64,000 nucleotides of DNA, taken from Lunularia cruciata. Lineage: Eukaryota; Streptophyta; Marchantiopsida; Lunulariales; Lunulariaceae. The stretch covers positions 2,175,001-2,239,000 of the forward strand of contig OX419755.1 in the NCBI GenBank assembly GCA_948567375.1, in the 5' to 3' direction. Position numbers and translations under genes: made by a program. The notes under the pieces were generated by a model that worked only from the letters and a program-made list of their open reading frames with translations, was not told where the DNA came from and made no database searches. Shown here one piece after another: positions 24,602 through 35,909 of the stretch; positions within the stretch are counted from its first letter, which is position 1; each line of letters opens with the position of its first letter.

Positions 24602-24973
24602 TATTCCCCCGCCGCTAGTTGGTGACGTCCTCGTTGCCAGTGAAGCTTCGAATTCCTGGATGGCCGTCTGTGCATTGTGGAGGTGAGAAAGAGGTTCCCA
24701 AGTGGCATCATGAAGGGGATACCCTTTCCAAAGGACCTTGTACTCCATATGTTGGCGACGGCCTCGTTGAATGTGGCGATGCGCAAGGATACGATCAACT
24801 TTGTACTCCTCATGGTCATTGATAGGGATAGGAAGAGGGGGAGGTTGGACTCGAGAGGAAAAGGAAGAGGGGTTAGGAACAAAGGGTTTTAACTTGGAAA
24901 CATGAAAGACAGGATGGATACGCATGTGACAAGGCAAGGCAAGATGATAAGCAAAAGGAGAGACAATTTGCAA
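24602..24973 (-). mobile_element. Chromovirus integrase C-terminus with chromodomain, fragment
   Basis: The minus-strand frame holds HPVFHVSKLKPF, the end of the chromovirus integrase. A chromodomain follows (YKVDRILAHR, EYKVLWKGYPLHDATWEP), which targets integration to histone-marked chromatin. The upstream part of the element is absent: sequence switches at about 24973 to family X. Only the 3' end of this element remains. Confidence 0.93.
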
Positions 24974-24974
24974 G

Positions 24975-26110
24975 TTTGGAGCAGACTAGGCATCTTCCCA
25001 GATTTCTTCTTCATCTTCTCTTTCTCTTGAAGTAGAGGTCAATCCTTGAAGGTGAAGGATCCTTCCTCCTCTTCATCATCTCCTTCTACCTCAGTACTCT
25101 TAGTATTCATCTTTGGATTATGACACATCTATGATCAAGCACTGGCCTTTGGCTTCTCGGATGGAGGAGGTGGATTCTTCTTTGGCATGGTATTCTTTGT
25201 CTTTATGGCCTTTGGCATGGTCAGCTTTTTGTCCACATGCAAAAAGCAGCATGTCTTAGTGAATTTAGCATCAACAATCCAATATTGGGCGATTTGGGTG
25301 GGTCTTTCATATTGTTCTTCAAAATAACCTAAAGGATGAAAGTTTTTTGGAAACCTCTTTCTCTCCACTCTAGTCAGCAGGTTGGTCTCCATGTAGTAAT
25401 GAATGGCAACAGGAGCTATAGATGGCTCTTGTCCTCCTCAAAATCTTGGTGCAAGAGATTTGACTGTCTATCAAACATTTCTACCAAATCTATATGTTCT
25501 CTTGAATACATATAGTCAAATAACAAAACCTGGCCATTGATCAAGTAGTAGGTTTTTTACTTTTTCTTTGAAGAGTTTCATAATTGCTTCTACAATGGCT
25601 CTTCATGTAAGATCTTGTAATTAGCTACACTCCACCCATTTTTTTTCAAAGACTTGCTATTGAAGTGGGATTTGACTTCATCTATAAGTTCCATATCTCC
25701 AAATTTTTTATCCATGGTCATTGCCCTTGCAACTCCAACATCTAGGCCGAGTAACATTTGCTAATGGTCCCTCATCCAATTCAAAGGATTGCCTCTAATT
25801 CCCCATGATCTTTTCTCTCACTTCCCTTTCATCTCTTGAATCATATGGAAATCTATCAATTCCCAATTCCAAAGCAAGAATCCCATGTGCTTGCTCTGAA
25901 TTCCATCAGTCCTACAATGTGTTGCCCATTTTTCATAGTAGGAGACCTAAGGATGATTTTGGATACCTTCTTGTAAGCTTTTGGAGTGGACACCATGACT
26001 CTTGACAAATAGGAGTGCTAACTCTCATTTATGGTACTACTCTAAGTACTTCCCTCCACTTTGAGTGCTACCCTAAAACAACATGCACAAACTCTCTCTC
26101 ATTTTGCAAC
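24975..26110 (-). mobile_element. Family X fragment, copy X2
   Basis: It is colinear with X1 (6326-7430) and X3 (54328-55450). Its first bases, caagtttggagcagactaggcatcttccca, match both. It holds the C-terminal part of the family-X globular domain (ETNLLTRVERKRFP, HPLGYFEEQY) and a Lys/Pro-rich tail. Both ends are truncated. Confidence 0.7.
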
Positions 26111-26579
26111 AGAGTGAAGGACACTATGTGACACCTCACCTTTCCTCAATATTGCAATTTTATTCATTCGTCTACTTTCTATTAGTAAGAAAGAAGCACA
26201 TTATTGATTTAAGGGAAGAAGCCACCAATGTACTATTATTTAGCTTCATCCTTGTGTATGGCTATGAAGACCTTTGCCACAATAACCCCTTCAACTTGGA
26301 AGAGTCATCTCTTGAGAAGAATGTTTTTTGTGCAACCTGTAGGGGTTGGTATCTCTATGGTTACATGTCCAAATGTAGTGATTGTTATTTTTTAATAGAA
26401 AATTCTCAAGAGCTTTCCATTAATACAAAAATCATAGCATTTGGACATTTGTACCAAATGTTATGACTGTTTGAAATTTTATATACCTTCAATGCATGAT
26501 ACCTTTTGCCTGGAAGCACCTTTGGCCTACAATTACCTTTGGCATCAAAGACCTTTGTAGTTATATACACCTAGGCCAA
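26111..26579. other. Unassigned sequence with a 127-aa plus-strand frame
   Basis: The frame at 26083-26466 (plus) starts inside X2 and shows no recognisable motif. I see no repeat partner in the window, and it is probably not a gene. Confidence 0.3.
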
Positions 26580-27994
26580 AGATGACGGCCAAGGAGAAGA
26601 TGAGGAGGGTACACATAGAAGAAGATGTGGAAGAAGAAGTAGAGGAAGCAATTGAAGCTAGACCCCAACCTGAACCTACCAATATAGCTAGCAAGCAGTC
26701 TCATACATAAATTTTAATTTTTTTGAGCAAGGAGGTGGCAAAGGACTAGGATGTAGAAATAAATTGACCCTGGTTCAACTCTCTCTAAGGATGAAGGACA
26801 GTCGTCTAGAGGAAGAACAAATGCCCATGCTTGGGAGACATGATGGAGAAGATGAGAAGAATGTCTAGTCCCAAAAGAGAAGAATGTGATAGAGGGATGA
26901 TGAAATCTCCCTCTTTTTCATCCACATGAGAGGTGGAGATACAAGAAGCAAGAGTTCTTCAGGCCAAAGAGGTCCTAGAGAAGGAGGAAGAAGTACTCAA
27001 GGTGGAAAAAGTTGGCTCCTGCTAGAGTGGAAGAAAAGATGAGGCCAAAGGTGGACTTTGGGCCAAAGAGAAATGTATGAATGAAGAAATGTCCAAATTA
27101 GAGGAATCAATTGCAGTCACAAAGATGTTGGTGCGGGAGGAACCCGCCATCTTTGTTGAGATAAAGAAGGAGGAAAGTGGACCTTTGGCCTTGTTTAGGA
27201 TTGCAAGGAAGGGGAGTTTGAGCAAGAAGGGAACCATGCTAATCATGGTAATGCTACTTTCTCAGCTATTAGTGTACAAGGTTGGCCCAGCACTAGAATC
27301 AATGGAGCAACTTCTCCTTGGATACACAAATCTCAAGGGGAAATTTTAACTTATGTCACCCTCATCAATTTATCATGTGGCACAAGGAGTAGATTTGGAG
27401 AGAATGAAGATGAGAGATGAGTTGGTGGAGGTCCGAGCACAACATTTGGAGATTGTAGATGAGAGGACAATGAGGTAAAAGACGTCCAAGTTGAAGGAAG
27501 AAGAAAGGGTTTAGGGTTTAGGGTATCAACAAATTAAGCTTGAAGAACAAGTGAAAGCCCAAGTGGAAGAAGTCTTTGTCATGAAAGGAGAAGTGGGGAA
27601 GGTTAAAGTGGTCCTCATAGTAGCAAAATTAAGACATCATGAGGAGTTGCAAGCAACTAAAGTGTAGATCAAGAAGCTAGCATATAATCTCTAAGAGAGG
27701 GAGAAAGACCACGAGAAGGATTGTGTAGATTTAAGGAAGAAGATAATCGTTAGCATGAGTGAAATAGGTAGAAATCTGTTAAGTACAGAATGCACCTTCA
27801 TGTTAATAATTGTCTTCCTCTTGGTAAACATCTTCCTCCTAATAAACACTTCTTGACTTGATATACATCTTCCTCCTAATAGTCACCTTTGTGGTCATAT
27901 ATATCGTCCTCTTGATAATCACCTTCATCTATATCTTCATCCAGAGACTTAGGACCAGTTTTGTAGCCAATGATTGCGGGAATGTAGATACTTG
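26580..27994 (+). mobile_element. Lys/Glu-rich repeat into which X5 inserted, left part
   Basis: Plus-strand frames are Glu/Lys-rich and coiled-coil-like (for example 27077-27349, with KMLVREEPAIFVEIKKEE). A related motif (KRLVREVKEALFVEEAF) lies at 39069-39299, right of X5. Together with the exact TAACA duplication bracketing X5, this suggests 26580-27994 and 38430-39330 were one sequence before X5 inserted. Family unknown; it may be a distant X relative. Confidence 0.45.
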
Positions 27995-27999
27995 TAACA
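27995..27999. repeat. Target-site duplication TAACA, left of X5
   Basis: An identical TAACA lies at 38425-38429, directly abutting the other end of X5. Confidence 0.85.
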
Positions 28000-30438
28000 T
28001 GTGACAACCCAGCAAGTATCACTTTTGAAGTAATAGTTGAATAGTCATTTGTTCCCACAATGACACTGGTTAGGAATGGTCAAATACAAAGTAAACTATG
28101 ACAATGCAATTCTTCTTGATTTTGTCCTTAATCTCTTGGATATAAACCATGCCTAGAAGAGAGTAAAAAATAATCAATCATAGATTTGTCACAATTTAAC
28201 ATCACTCACAATCCCAATTCATCAAAGTCTTTCCAATTCAAACTGGATTGTGATGATTTAATAGATTTGAAGAAGGCTATTTCACCATGATGTGACTTTG
28301 CCTTGGAATTGCATTCCACCCCTCCACCAAATGCACAATTTCCTTAGTCAAAATAACTTTGCATCAGTCTTTGCCTGCAATCACAAATGATTGATACTAC
28401 CAACACTATAGTTCTTTGTACATTTGTCAAGCTATTGCTTTGATTGCTATCCACTTAGGATCAAACACAAAGAATGGAAATCAAAGCTGAAAAATCAAAC
28501 ATCTAACACACTCTCATAGTGATCTGAATTTCTCACACTCAAAAATTGTAGATAGAATATTGATACTCAAAATTAAGCTAAAATGATGAGCACTAAGTTT
28601 AGTGCTTTGCTTTACTCAACTTCAATACTGAATATACAATACTATGAATGACAACTATAAATAGGCAAAGCACTCAGTAGATAGAAAACTGCCTAAACTA
28701 CTTCAACTACTTCCTACAAATCTTCAGATCCAAAGCATCATTCTTTCTCTTCATATCTACTACTTCAAATTTCAATTGGTTACTCCTAATCTAATCCAAG
28801 TACTACCTAAACTTTGGCTTCTTGACCCAAATTACCTACAAGCGCCTCCTACACTTTGGGTTCATCATCTACTTCTACTTCTTATTCTACTATTGTTGCA
28901 TCTTCTGTTTGAATTGACACTAAAGTCACAATTGTCCTAACTACTTCCTTCTCCTCTATCCTAACTGGTTCAGATGACTTAGGTAACTCATCCAAAGTCA
29001 CATGCACTCCAACCTCAACAACTTCAGGTCGGATTACACTACTCTCACTCAGAGTACAAATAAATTTCTTTACATCAAATATAATTAAATATAATTTGAG
29101 ACATACATTAACTCCTACTTCAAGCATCTTCTTATCTACTCTATCTCTAAGATGAATTAATAAATAGTTCAACTCTATGTCCTTCTCTTTTCTTCCCATG
29201 GTTTCCTCTTAAGCAATTTCAACTCATGTAGATAGGCCTCTTCCAACTTCAACTTGGCCATAGTACTAAGTATTGCCTTCAACTACATAGCAATCTCACT
29301 TTTTGTATCCAAACCTCCCTTCTCTAAGCTTGCTTCACCTCGGGTCACCTTTCTTTCAACTTCATACAACGTATCTCTAACACTTCAACATACTTTGCCT
29401 CCAACATTATTTTCTCCTTTAACTCCTTAGCAACATGAGTTTCTCATTGCTTCACCAACTTGTACAAACTTTGCTTGTCTTGCATTTTATTCACAAGTTC
29501 CCTCTGCCAAGCCTGATCCTTCTCCACTGCAACTTGTCCAAGCTCCTCCAAGGCTCCCCCTAAACTCATGCATCTCAAGTTGTTTTTTCTGATTATTCAA
29601 TTCTGTTTCAGCATAGTCAAAGTTCTGCAATTTCTCCAACTCTGGTTTATGCTCCTTCAACTCCTCCTTTTGGCACTCTATATAGCCACCATGCTGCTTG
29701 AAGCTCCCCAACAGATCATTGAGGCACTATTGTTCAATCATTGCATCCACCCAAAGTATTTCAGCTTCCTCCTCGCTCTTCAACAACCTTGCCTTCAACT
29801 GCAAGATCTCTTCTCTGAACAACTACACCCATTGTAGCTCATTCTTCACTTCACTATACTCCTTCTTCTGCTCTAGGATCCCCTCATGCAAATACACTAA
29901 CAATGGACAAACTATACTTGATAACTCCATGGAACATGTTTGTGTTTGTGTGTGTGTCGCCTTCATCTTCTGCCATTAGTACTGGTGCTCCAACCCGAAA
30001 CCTTGATCTCCTCACTTTCAGGCTAACATCCTCCAAGCTCTCCTCTCCTTCAACCTCAGATTCACTTGGTCCCACTTGATCAGTTCTGAAAAATTGGGAC
30101 TGTGCTCCTTTCTAGATCACTATCCAAAATTTGTCCTCCTTCTCCTAAATATCTTCCTCCAGCAAATCCATGCAAGGATTGTTGCCACCCTCCATGTGAT
30201 GAATCTTTGCATGGAACTCTCAATCCAAACCTTCTTCAACCTCCTCGTTTACTAGCTGCTGAACCTCAAGTTCACCTTCACTTTCACTCATTGACTCTTT
30301 ACTCTGTAGAGTCATTTCCTCCTTTGAGTCTTTATTGTTAGACTTTGCTTCTTCCTCTGACTCAACTCTGAATGACAAGTCTACCACTACCAGCTCTTGA
30401 CTCAAGTTCAACCTCCAAGTAGTCCTTCTCTTCACAGG
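28000..30438 (-). mobile_element. Family X element copy X5, 3' part
   Basis: This is the 3' portion of a minus-strand X element. The terminus reads TGTGACAACC on the plus strand (so ...CACA at the element's 3' end), abutting TAACA. It matches the 3' half of P2 (about 43870-46221), including the acidic Ser/Glu segment (30444-30220) and the RDRVDKKMLEVGVNV block (29199-28882). Sequence continuity with 37093-38424 is confirmed by alignment to P1 across about 40660-40700. Old and broken many times. Confidence 0.82.
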
Positions 30439-30839
30439 TGTCATTGGGAAAATAGCCCGCAGGTACTATTGATGCCATTTGGTGTGAAGGATTTGTTTTC
30501 TTGCGTTGCCATGAGTTCAGTTTTTTTTTAGTTATTGTGTCTCTGGAATAACTTTCATGCCGTTGTGAAGTCGGAATTTATTTTATATTTCATAAGCTTG
30601 AAGGTTCAGAAATGATGCATAAACTCAGGAGTATCTATAAGTTTGCATGAAAATGGGAGTTCTTTGGAGTTACATAGACTCGGGGCTTAAATTTATGTTA
30701 CATGAGCTCAAGACTTTTGTTTTATGTTAGTGGGGTCTTAGGAGTATTTTCCATTTTTAGTGGTAGAGCAAGAAAAAAGGAGAAAGCTTTGAGTGATCAG
30801 GAGGTCTTAAGGTTTTTTTTCTTGATGGAAGAATGGGGG

Positions 30840-31850
30840 GAGAGTGATTGATAGTGGAAGGCTAGATAGAGAGACTTTTTTTGAATATAAGGGCTTGAGA
30901 GGAGGTTGAAGGCTGGACAGAGAGACAATTTAGAATGCAAGGGCTTGATTGATAGTGGAAGGCTAGACAGAGAGACAATTTTGAATGTAAGGGCTTGATT
31001 GACAGAGGAAGGCTGGACAGAGAAGGGCACTTTTGAATGTAAGGGCTTGATTGATAGTGGAAGGCTGGACAAAGAGACAATTCCAAATGTAAGGAGAGTG
31101 ATTGACAGTGGAAGGCTGGACAGAGAGACATTTTTTGAATGTAAGGGCTTGAGAGGAGGTTGAAAGCTGGATAGAGAGACAATTTTGAATGTAAGGGCTT
31201 GATTGACAGTGGAAGGCTAGACAGAGAGACAATTTTGAATGTAAGGGCTTGATTGAAAGTGGAAGGCTGGACAAAAAAGTGCACTTTTGAGTGTAAGGGC
31301 TTGATTGACAATGGAAGGCTAGACAGAGAGGCAATTTTGAATGTAAGGTGAGTGATTGACAGTGCAAGGCTGGACAGAGAGACATTTTTTGAATGTAAAG
31401 GGCTTGACATGAGGTTGAAGGCTGGACAGAGAGAGTGAATTTTGAATGTAAGGGCTTGATTGGCAGTGGAAGGCTAGACAGAGAAGGGCACTTTCAAATG
31501 TAAGGGCTTGATTGACAGTAGAAGGCTGGACAGAGAAGGGCATTTTTGAATGTAAGGGCTTGATTGACAATGGAAGGCTGGACAGAGAAGGGCACTTTTG
31601 AATGTAAGGGTTTGAGAGGAGGTTGAAGGCTGGATAGAGAGACAATTTCTGAATGTAAGGGCTTGATTGACTGTGGAAGACTGGACAGAGAAGTGCACTT
31701 TTGAATGTAAGGGCTTGATTGATAGTGGAAGGCTGGACAGATAGACGATTTCAAATGTAAGGGTTTGATTGATAGTGGAAGGCTAGAGAAGGGTATTTTT
31801 TAATGTAAGGGCTTGAGAGAACGGTTGAAAGTTGGACAGAGAGAGTGCAT
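30840..31850. repeat. Tandem array of about 20 units of 50 bp
   Basis: The unit is of the type gattgacagtggaaggctgg then acagagagacaattttgaat then gtaagggctt, 50 bp. Some units replace gattgacagt with gagaggaggt, and some have agaagggcac in place of agagacaatt. Because 50 is not a multiple of three and the unit lacks minus-strand stops, long minus-strand frames (up to 182 aa) appear in overlapping frames. These are by-products of the repeat and not genes. Confidence 0.93.
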
Positions 31851-31980
31851 TTTTTAGGTTTGCCTTGAGAGGGGAAATTTTTGCAGGACTAGGAGTTTGC
31901 TCAGGAAGGAGCAGGAGAGGAGAGGGTTATAATGAAGGAGAATTCTGGATAGGAGCAGGCTAGAGAGGAATTTTTGCAGG

Positions 31981-31985
31981 TATGC
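31981..31985. repeat. Target-site duplication TATGC, left of the solo LTR
   Basis: An identical TATGC lies at 35910-35914 on the far side of the solo LTR. Confidence 0.85.
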
Positions 31986-32139
31986 TGTAAAAGACCAAGA
32001 CCGAGGAGAGAAATAGGAGAATGGAAACTCACATTGAGACGCTTGAATGAGGGAAAACACCGAATGCCTAGCATGAGCTTTGGCTTTGGTATTTATAGGT
32101 AGCAAACAAGGCCCTTGAGAAGCTTCCTCAAGCTGCTAT
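31986..32139 (-). repeat. Solo chromovirus LTR, left piece (split by element B)
   Basis: It matches 24176-24335 with roughly a tenth of positions different. Starts TGTAAAAGACC. The right piece is 35657-35909, ending ATTATTACA. The two pieces together (about 407 bp) equal one LTR bracketed by TATGC, so this is a solo LTR left by LTR-LTR recombination. Confidence 0.88.
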
Positions 32140-32429
32140 TGTCGGGAAATGAATCTATGCATGTCATTGGTGCCGGTTGGTATGAGAGTTATTTTCTTGC
32201 ATTGCATTGACTTTGGATTTATTTTATGTTACTGTGTGTCACAACTATCTTTCATGCCATTGTGAGGTCAAGAAGTTTTCTCACGTTTCATAAGCCTGGA
32301 GGTTCAAGAAATGGTGTGTGTAAGCTCAGGAGTTCATATTATTCTGAATGAGCTTGGGAATTTCCGGGGTGTTGCATAAACTTGTGGTTAAACTTATGTG
32401 ACACGGGCTCAAAACTTTGTTTTATGGGG

Positions 32430-33420
32430 CCTGCTGGAAAATAGGAGGTTTCGAGAAGGGGAGGGAGAGTTTAAGAGAAAAGGACAAGGAAGGTTGAGAA
32501 GAGACATGAATTGGAGAAGGAAGAGAGGGAATTTTCAAGGTTTCCTCTGGATAGGAGGACATGGAAGGAAGAGAAGAAATTTTCAAGGGTTTGGCCTGGA
32601 TAGGAGGAAGAAGAGAGAAGAAAGAGTTTTTCAAGGGTTTTGCTTGGGTTGCTCAGGACAAGAGGAGAGTGAAGGAGGAGAAGGAATTTTTGAGGGTTTG
32701 GCCTGGATAGGAAGAAGAAGAGAGAACAGAGAGTTAAGCAAGGGTTTTGCGAGGGTTTGCTCAGGACAAGAGGATAGTGAAGGAAGAGAAGGAATTTTTG
32801 AGGGCTTGCTCTGGACAGGAAGACAGTGAAGGAAGAGAAGAGATTTTCAAGAGTTTGTTCTGGAAAGAAGGAAGAAGAGAGAAGAGAGAGTTTTTTGAGG
32901 GTTTTGTTTGGGTTGCTCTAGACAGGAGGACAGTGAAGGAAGAGATGGAATTTTAGAGGGTTTGCTCTGGACAGGAAGATAGTGAAGGAAGAGAAGGAAT
33001 TTTTTAGGGTTTGGCCTGGACAAGAGGGAGAAGAGAGAGGAGAGTTTTTAGAGAGTTTTGCTTGGGTTGCTTTGGATAGGAGGACATTGAAGGAAGAGAA
33101 GGAATTTTTGAAGGTTTGGCCTCGACAGGAGGGAGAAGAGAGAGGAGAGTTTTTTTCTACGGTTTTGCTTGGGTTGCTGTGAACAGGAGGACAATGAAAA
33201 AAGAAAAGGAATTTTGAAGGGTTTTGCTGGTGCCTTGGTCTATGACAGGAGGGCAGAAGGAAGAGTAAAGGCTGTGAGATATTTGCCCTAGACAGGAGGA
33301 CTGTGATGAGTGGAGAGAATTTTAGAAGGCTTGGTCATGGGCTGTGATAGGATAGGGAGAAGTGAAGAAATTTTGAGGTTTTGGCTTGTGCTGTGGCAGG
33401 AGCAGGAGAGGAAACTCTTG
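32430..33420. repeat. Purine-rich degenerate tandem repeats in element B
   Basis: Recurrent ggacaggaggacagtgaagg, aagagaaggaatttt and gggttttgcttgggttgct blocks alternate with a spacing of roughly 60-120 bp. Strongly G/A-biased on the plus strand. The open frame 32398-32829 is a by-product. Confidence 0.8.
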
Positions 33421-34269
33421 AGTTTTGCTTGAGCTTGGACTGAGACAGGAAAATTTTAGAATGAGCAAGAGTGAAGGAGGTTTTGAGTTTGCTTCAGCTT
33501 CATGAGTGACAGGAAAAGAGAGAGAAGACTTTCGAGGTAGGTTTTGCTCGATTGAGGTAGAAGAGATTGAAGTGAAGGAGGAGGAAGATTGTTTTCTCTA
33601 GAGGGTGAGTTTTCTACTTTGGTTTGGACAGGAGGGCAAGGGTGAGGAAATTTCAAGGAGACTCTTGCTGAGAGGTAACAAGTGAGAAGAGGTTTTTCGA
33701 GTTAGGGCTGCTCTGGTTGGACAGGAGCAAGGGTGAAGGATTTGAGTTTGCTCTGCTGAGGAGGTGGCAAGAGATGAAGGAAATTTCCGGAGAAATCTGC
33801 TGGCTGAGCATGTCAAGAGAGGTAGGGGTTGATGAGAAAGCTTGAGAGAATGCTCTGTTGTAAATTACAAACCAGTAAGGGAATTGGAAATGCATCGCAG
33901 AAGTTGGCTGATGAGTAACTTGTTAAGAGGGTTTTTGTAAGAGCAGGGAGAATTTCAAGAGTTCTTCTATTCAGCCTTGGCAAAGTGATAGTGAGAAGAG
34001 AGGGAGAAATTTGAATTAGGTTTTTGGCTTAGTCGGACAGAGGCTGGAGAGAGAGTTTTGGAGTTTGGGCTTTAACTTGCACTGGACAGGAGTATGAAGG
34101 AGAGCAAGGAGAATTTGAGAGTTCTTCTGTTCAGCCTTGGTGAAGTGACAGTGAGAAGAGAGGGAGAAATTTGAATTAGGTTTGGCTTGGTCTTACACAA
34201 AGGCTGGAGAAGGAGTTCGAGAGGTGGAGCTTGGCCTTGGACAGGAGATGAAACTTCAAGTATATGCTG

Positions 34270-34900
34270 TGAGTGTTGGCAGAAGTGAAGTTCCTATGAA
34301 AATTTTCCAGAGGTGAAGTGCAGGAGTAGAGTGAATTTTTAAATGTAGAAGAGAACTGTTGTGAGAGTTGGCAGAAGTGAAGTTCCTATGAAGATTTTCC
34401 AGAGGTGAAGTGCAGGAGTAGAGGAGTGAATTTTGAATGTAGAAGAGAACTGTTGTGAGAGTTGGCAGAAGTGAAGTTCCTATGAAGATTTTCCAGAGGT
34501 GAAGTGCAGGAGTAGAGAAATGAATTTTTGAACGTAGAAGAGAACTGTTGTGAGTATTGACAGAAGTGAGGTTCCTCTAAAGGTTTTCCAGAAGAGCAGC
34601 TAGAGACAGAGAGATTGAATTTTTGAATGAAGAGAGGACTGTTGTGAGTGTTGAAAAAAATGTGAAACATTCAATGAGGGTTTTCAAGAAGAGCAGCTGG
34701 AGTCAGAGAGATTGAATTTTTGAATGAAGAGAGGACTGTTGTGAGTGTTGGCAAAAATGTGAAACATTCTATGAGGGTTTTTGAGAAGAGCAGCTAGGAA
34801 CAGAGAGTGAATTTTCAAACATAGAGAGGACTGCTGTGAGTGTTGGCAGAAGTGAAGTTCCTATGACGATTTCCCAAAAGTGCAATTGGACAGAGGAGTG
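34270..34900. repeat. Tandem repeats in element B, about seven units of 92-98 bp
   Basis: Units start near 34281, 34373, 34467, 34562, 34654, 34752 and 34848. They share ggcagaagtgaagttcctat, a ttttccagaggtg-type block and gagagaactgttgtgag. Divergence rises toward the right. Confidence 0.88.
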
Positions 34901-35656
34901 AAGTTTTGAATGGAGAGAGAAATTCTTGAGGTTTGGTTTTAGTTGCTGAATGCTCGGAGAGGAGTGAAGGAGAATCTCAAGTTGCTTCAACTGAACAAGA
35001 TCATACGCGACTAAAGGAGATCAAGCAGTGAGTCACCTTGAATGCTGCCAAACAAAGTGTATGTGAAGTGCCTTGGCTAATTTGACATTTAGTTGAGACC
35101 TTAGAACAGACATTGTCTAGATCAAAACTGTTTCCTTTGACTAGGACTTGTGAATTCACTATTGAAATTCTTATGAATGAGAAATTTGGAAGCGGATTTG
35201 TGTTATGAATTAGGATTAAAGTCGAGGGAAGCTCCACTCTAGAGGCCCTCAGTCCGGTCTACCTGAGTGGTGTAATACAACAGTTAGGGTGCCTGGTTAG
35301 AACATTCACTGTTTCTGTAGAGACCACCTTAACTAGTTTCCTGAACCTAAACCTAAGAACCATAGCTGAGCTTGACAGGGGAATAGATCATGATACCAGC
35401 ATAGGTAAGGACCTTAAAACCATACAGCCGTGACAAGCCCGGTGTTGAGAAAGCAAAGAACAAACATGGAACCTTTGGAAATATTTGACCTTAGGGGAAG
35501 TTACAACAACAAGTTCATATAAAGACAAATTCCTGACAATCTAGGAGTAGGGAAGGAATGTTAGCCTACGGGAAAAAAACAAAAGAAAGACAGTAAGGAC
35601 AAACTGAGCACAAGCAGCCATGTGCCCGGCGCACTCTCCAAGCATTCCTCATGACA

Positions 35657-35909
35657 GCGCTTTCTTAGAGTGCAAGCCAAGTTAACCAGGAAGCTTCTCA
35701 AGAAGCTTCCTTCTAGAAGCCGCCTACTTGGCGTGAAAGCTAAGCTAGTTAGAAGCTTCTAGAAGTTATTTACTTGAGGTGCAAGCTAAGCTAATTGGGA
35801 AGCCTCCCAAGAAGCTTTCTAGATACTTCCAAGATATTCTAGGCTAATTTGTCTTATTTGTTACTTTGTTAGCCCTTCTAACTTCGTTGCTAAACTCCAT
35901 ATTATTACA
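35657..35909 (-). repeat. Solo chromovirus LTR, right piece
   Basis: It resumes the LTR match at the base where 32139 stopped (cgctttcttagagtgcaagcc) and runs to ATTATTACA, followed by TATGC. See the left piece. Confidence 0.88.

Larger units (their letters stand above)
30439..31985. mobile_element. Element A, left part (nested in X5)
   Basis: It begins TGTCATTGGG and shares its start with element B (32140) through the ctttcatgcc, ttgtgargtc, tttcataagc and aggttcaraa landmarks. The right part is 35910-37092, ending GTGACA. TG...CA ends and a loose 5-bp match at the borders (acagg and ccggg) suit an LTR-type insertion, possibly a long solo LTR, but no internal coding domain is seen. It carries the 50-bp repeat array. 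Confidence 0.65.
32140..35656. mobile_element. Element B, 3.5 kb (nested in the solo LTR)
   Basis: It starts TGTCGGGAAATG and ends CTCATGACA; related to element A at both ends (compare A's final block gtgcccggtgcaatctc with B's gtgcccggcgcactctc). It fills the solo LTR at the position equal to about 24335. The target duplication is imperfect. No LTR pair or retroelement domain is seen inside. It is mostly purine-rich tandem repeats, and the last 700 bp are unique. It could be a long solo LTR of an unseen family. Confidence 0.7.

Noticed and set aside
30862-31410. 182-aa minus-strand ORF (and overlapping 140-, 108-, 91- and 86-aa frames) as repeat proteins
   Set aside because: They are read-through of a 50-bp tandem array in several frames at once. 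The frame cycles because 50 is not divisible by three, so openness needs no coding function.
30840-31850. CRISPR-like array
   Set aside because: Units are contiguous tandem repeats without unique spacers, and the context is plant nuclear DNA.
32398-32829. 143-aa plus-strand ORF, Gly/Arg/Glu-rich
   Set aside because: It is a purine-rich tandem repeat inside element B; long frames are expected from the lack of T-rich stops.
32135-35661. A clean 5-bp target duplication for element B
   Set aside because: The flanks gctat and gcgct match poorly. Nesting is supported by the split LTR and not by the duplication.
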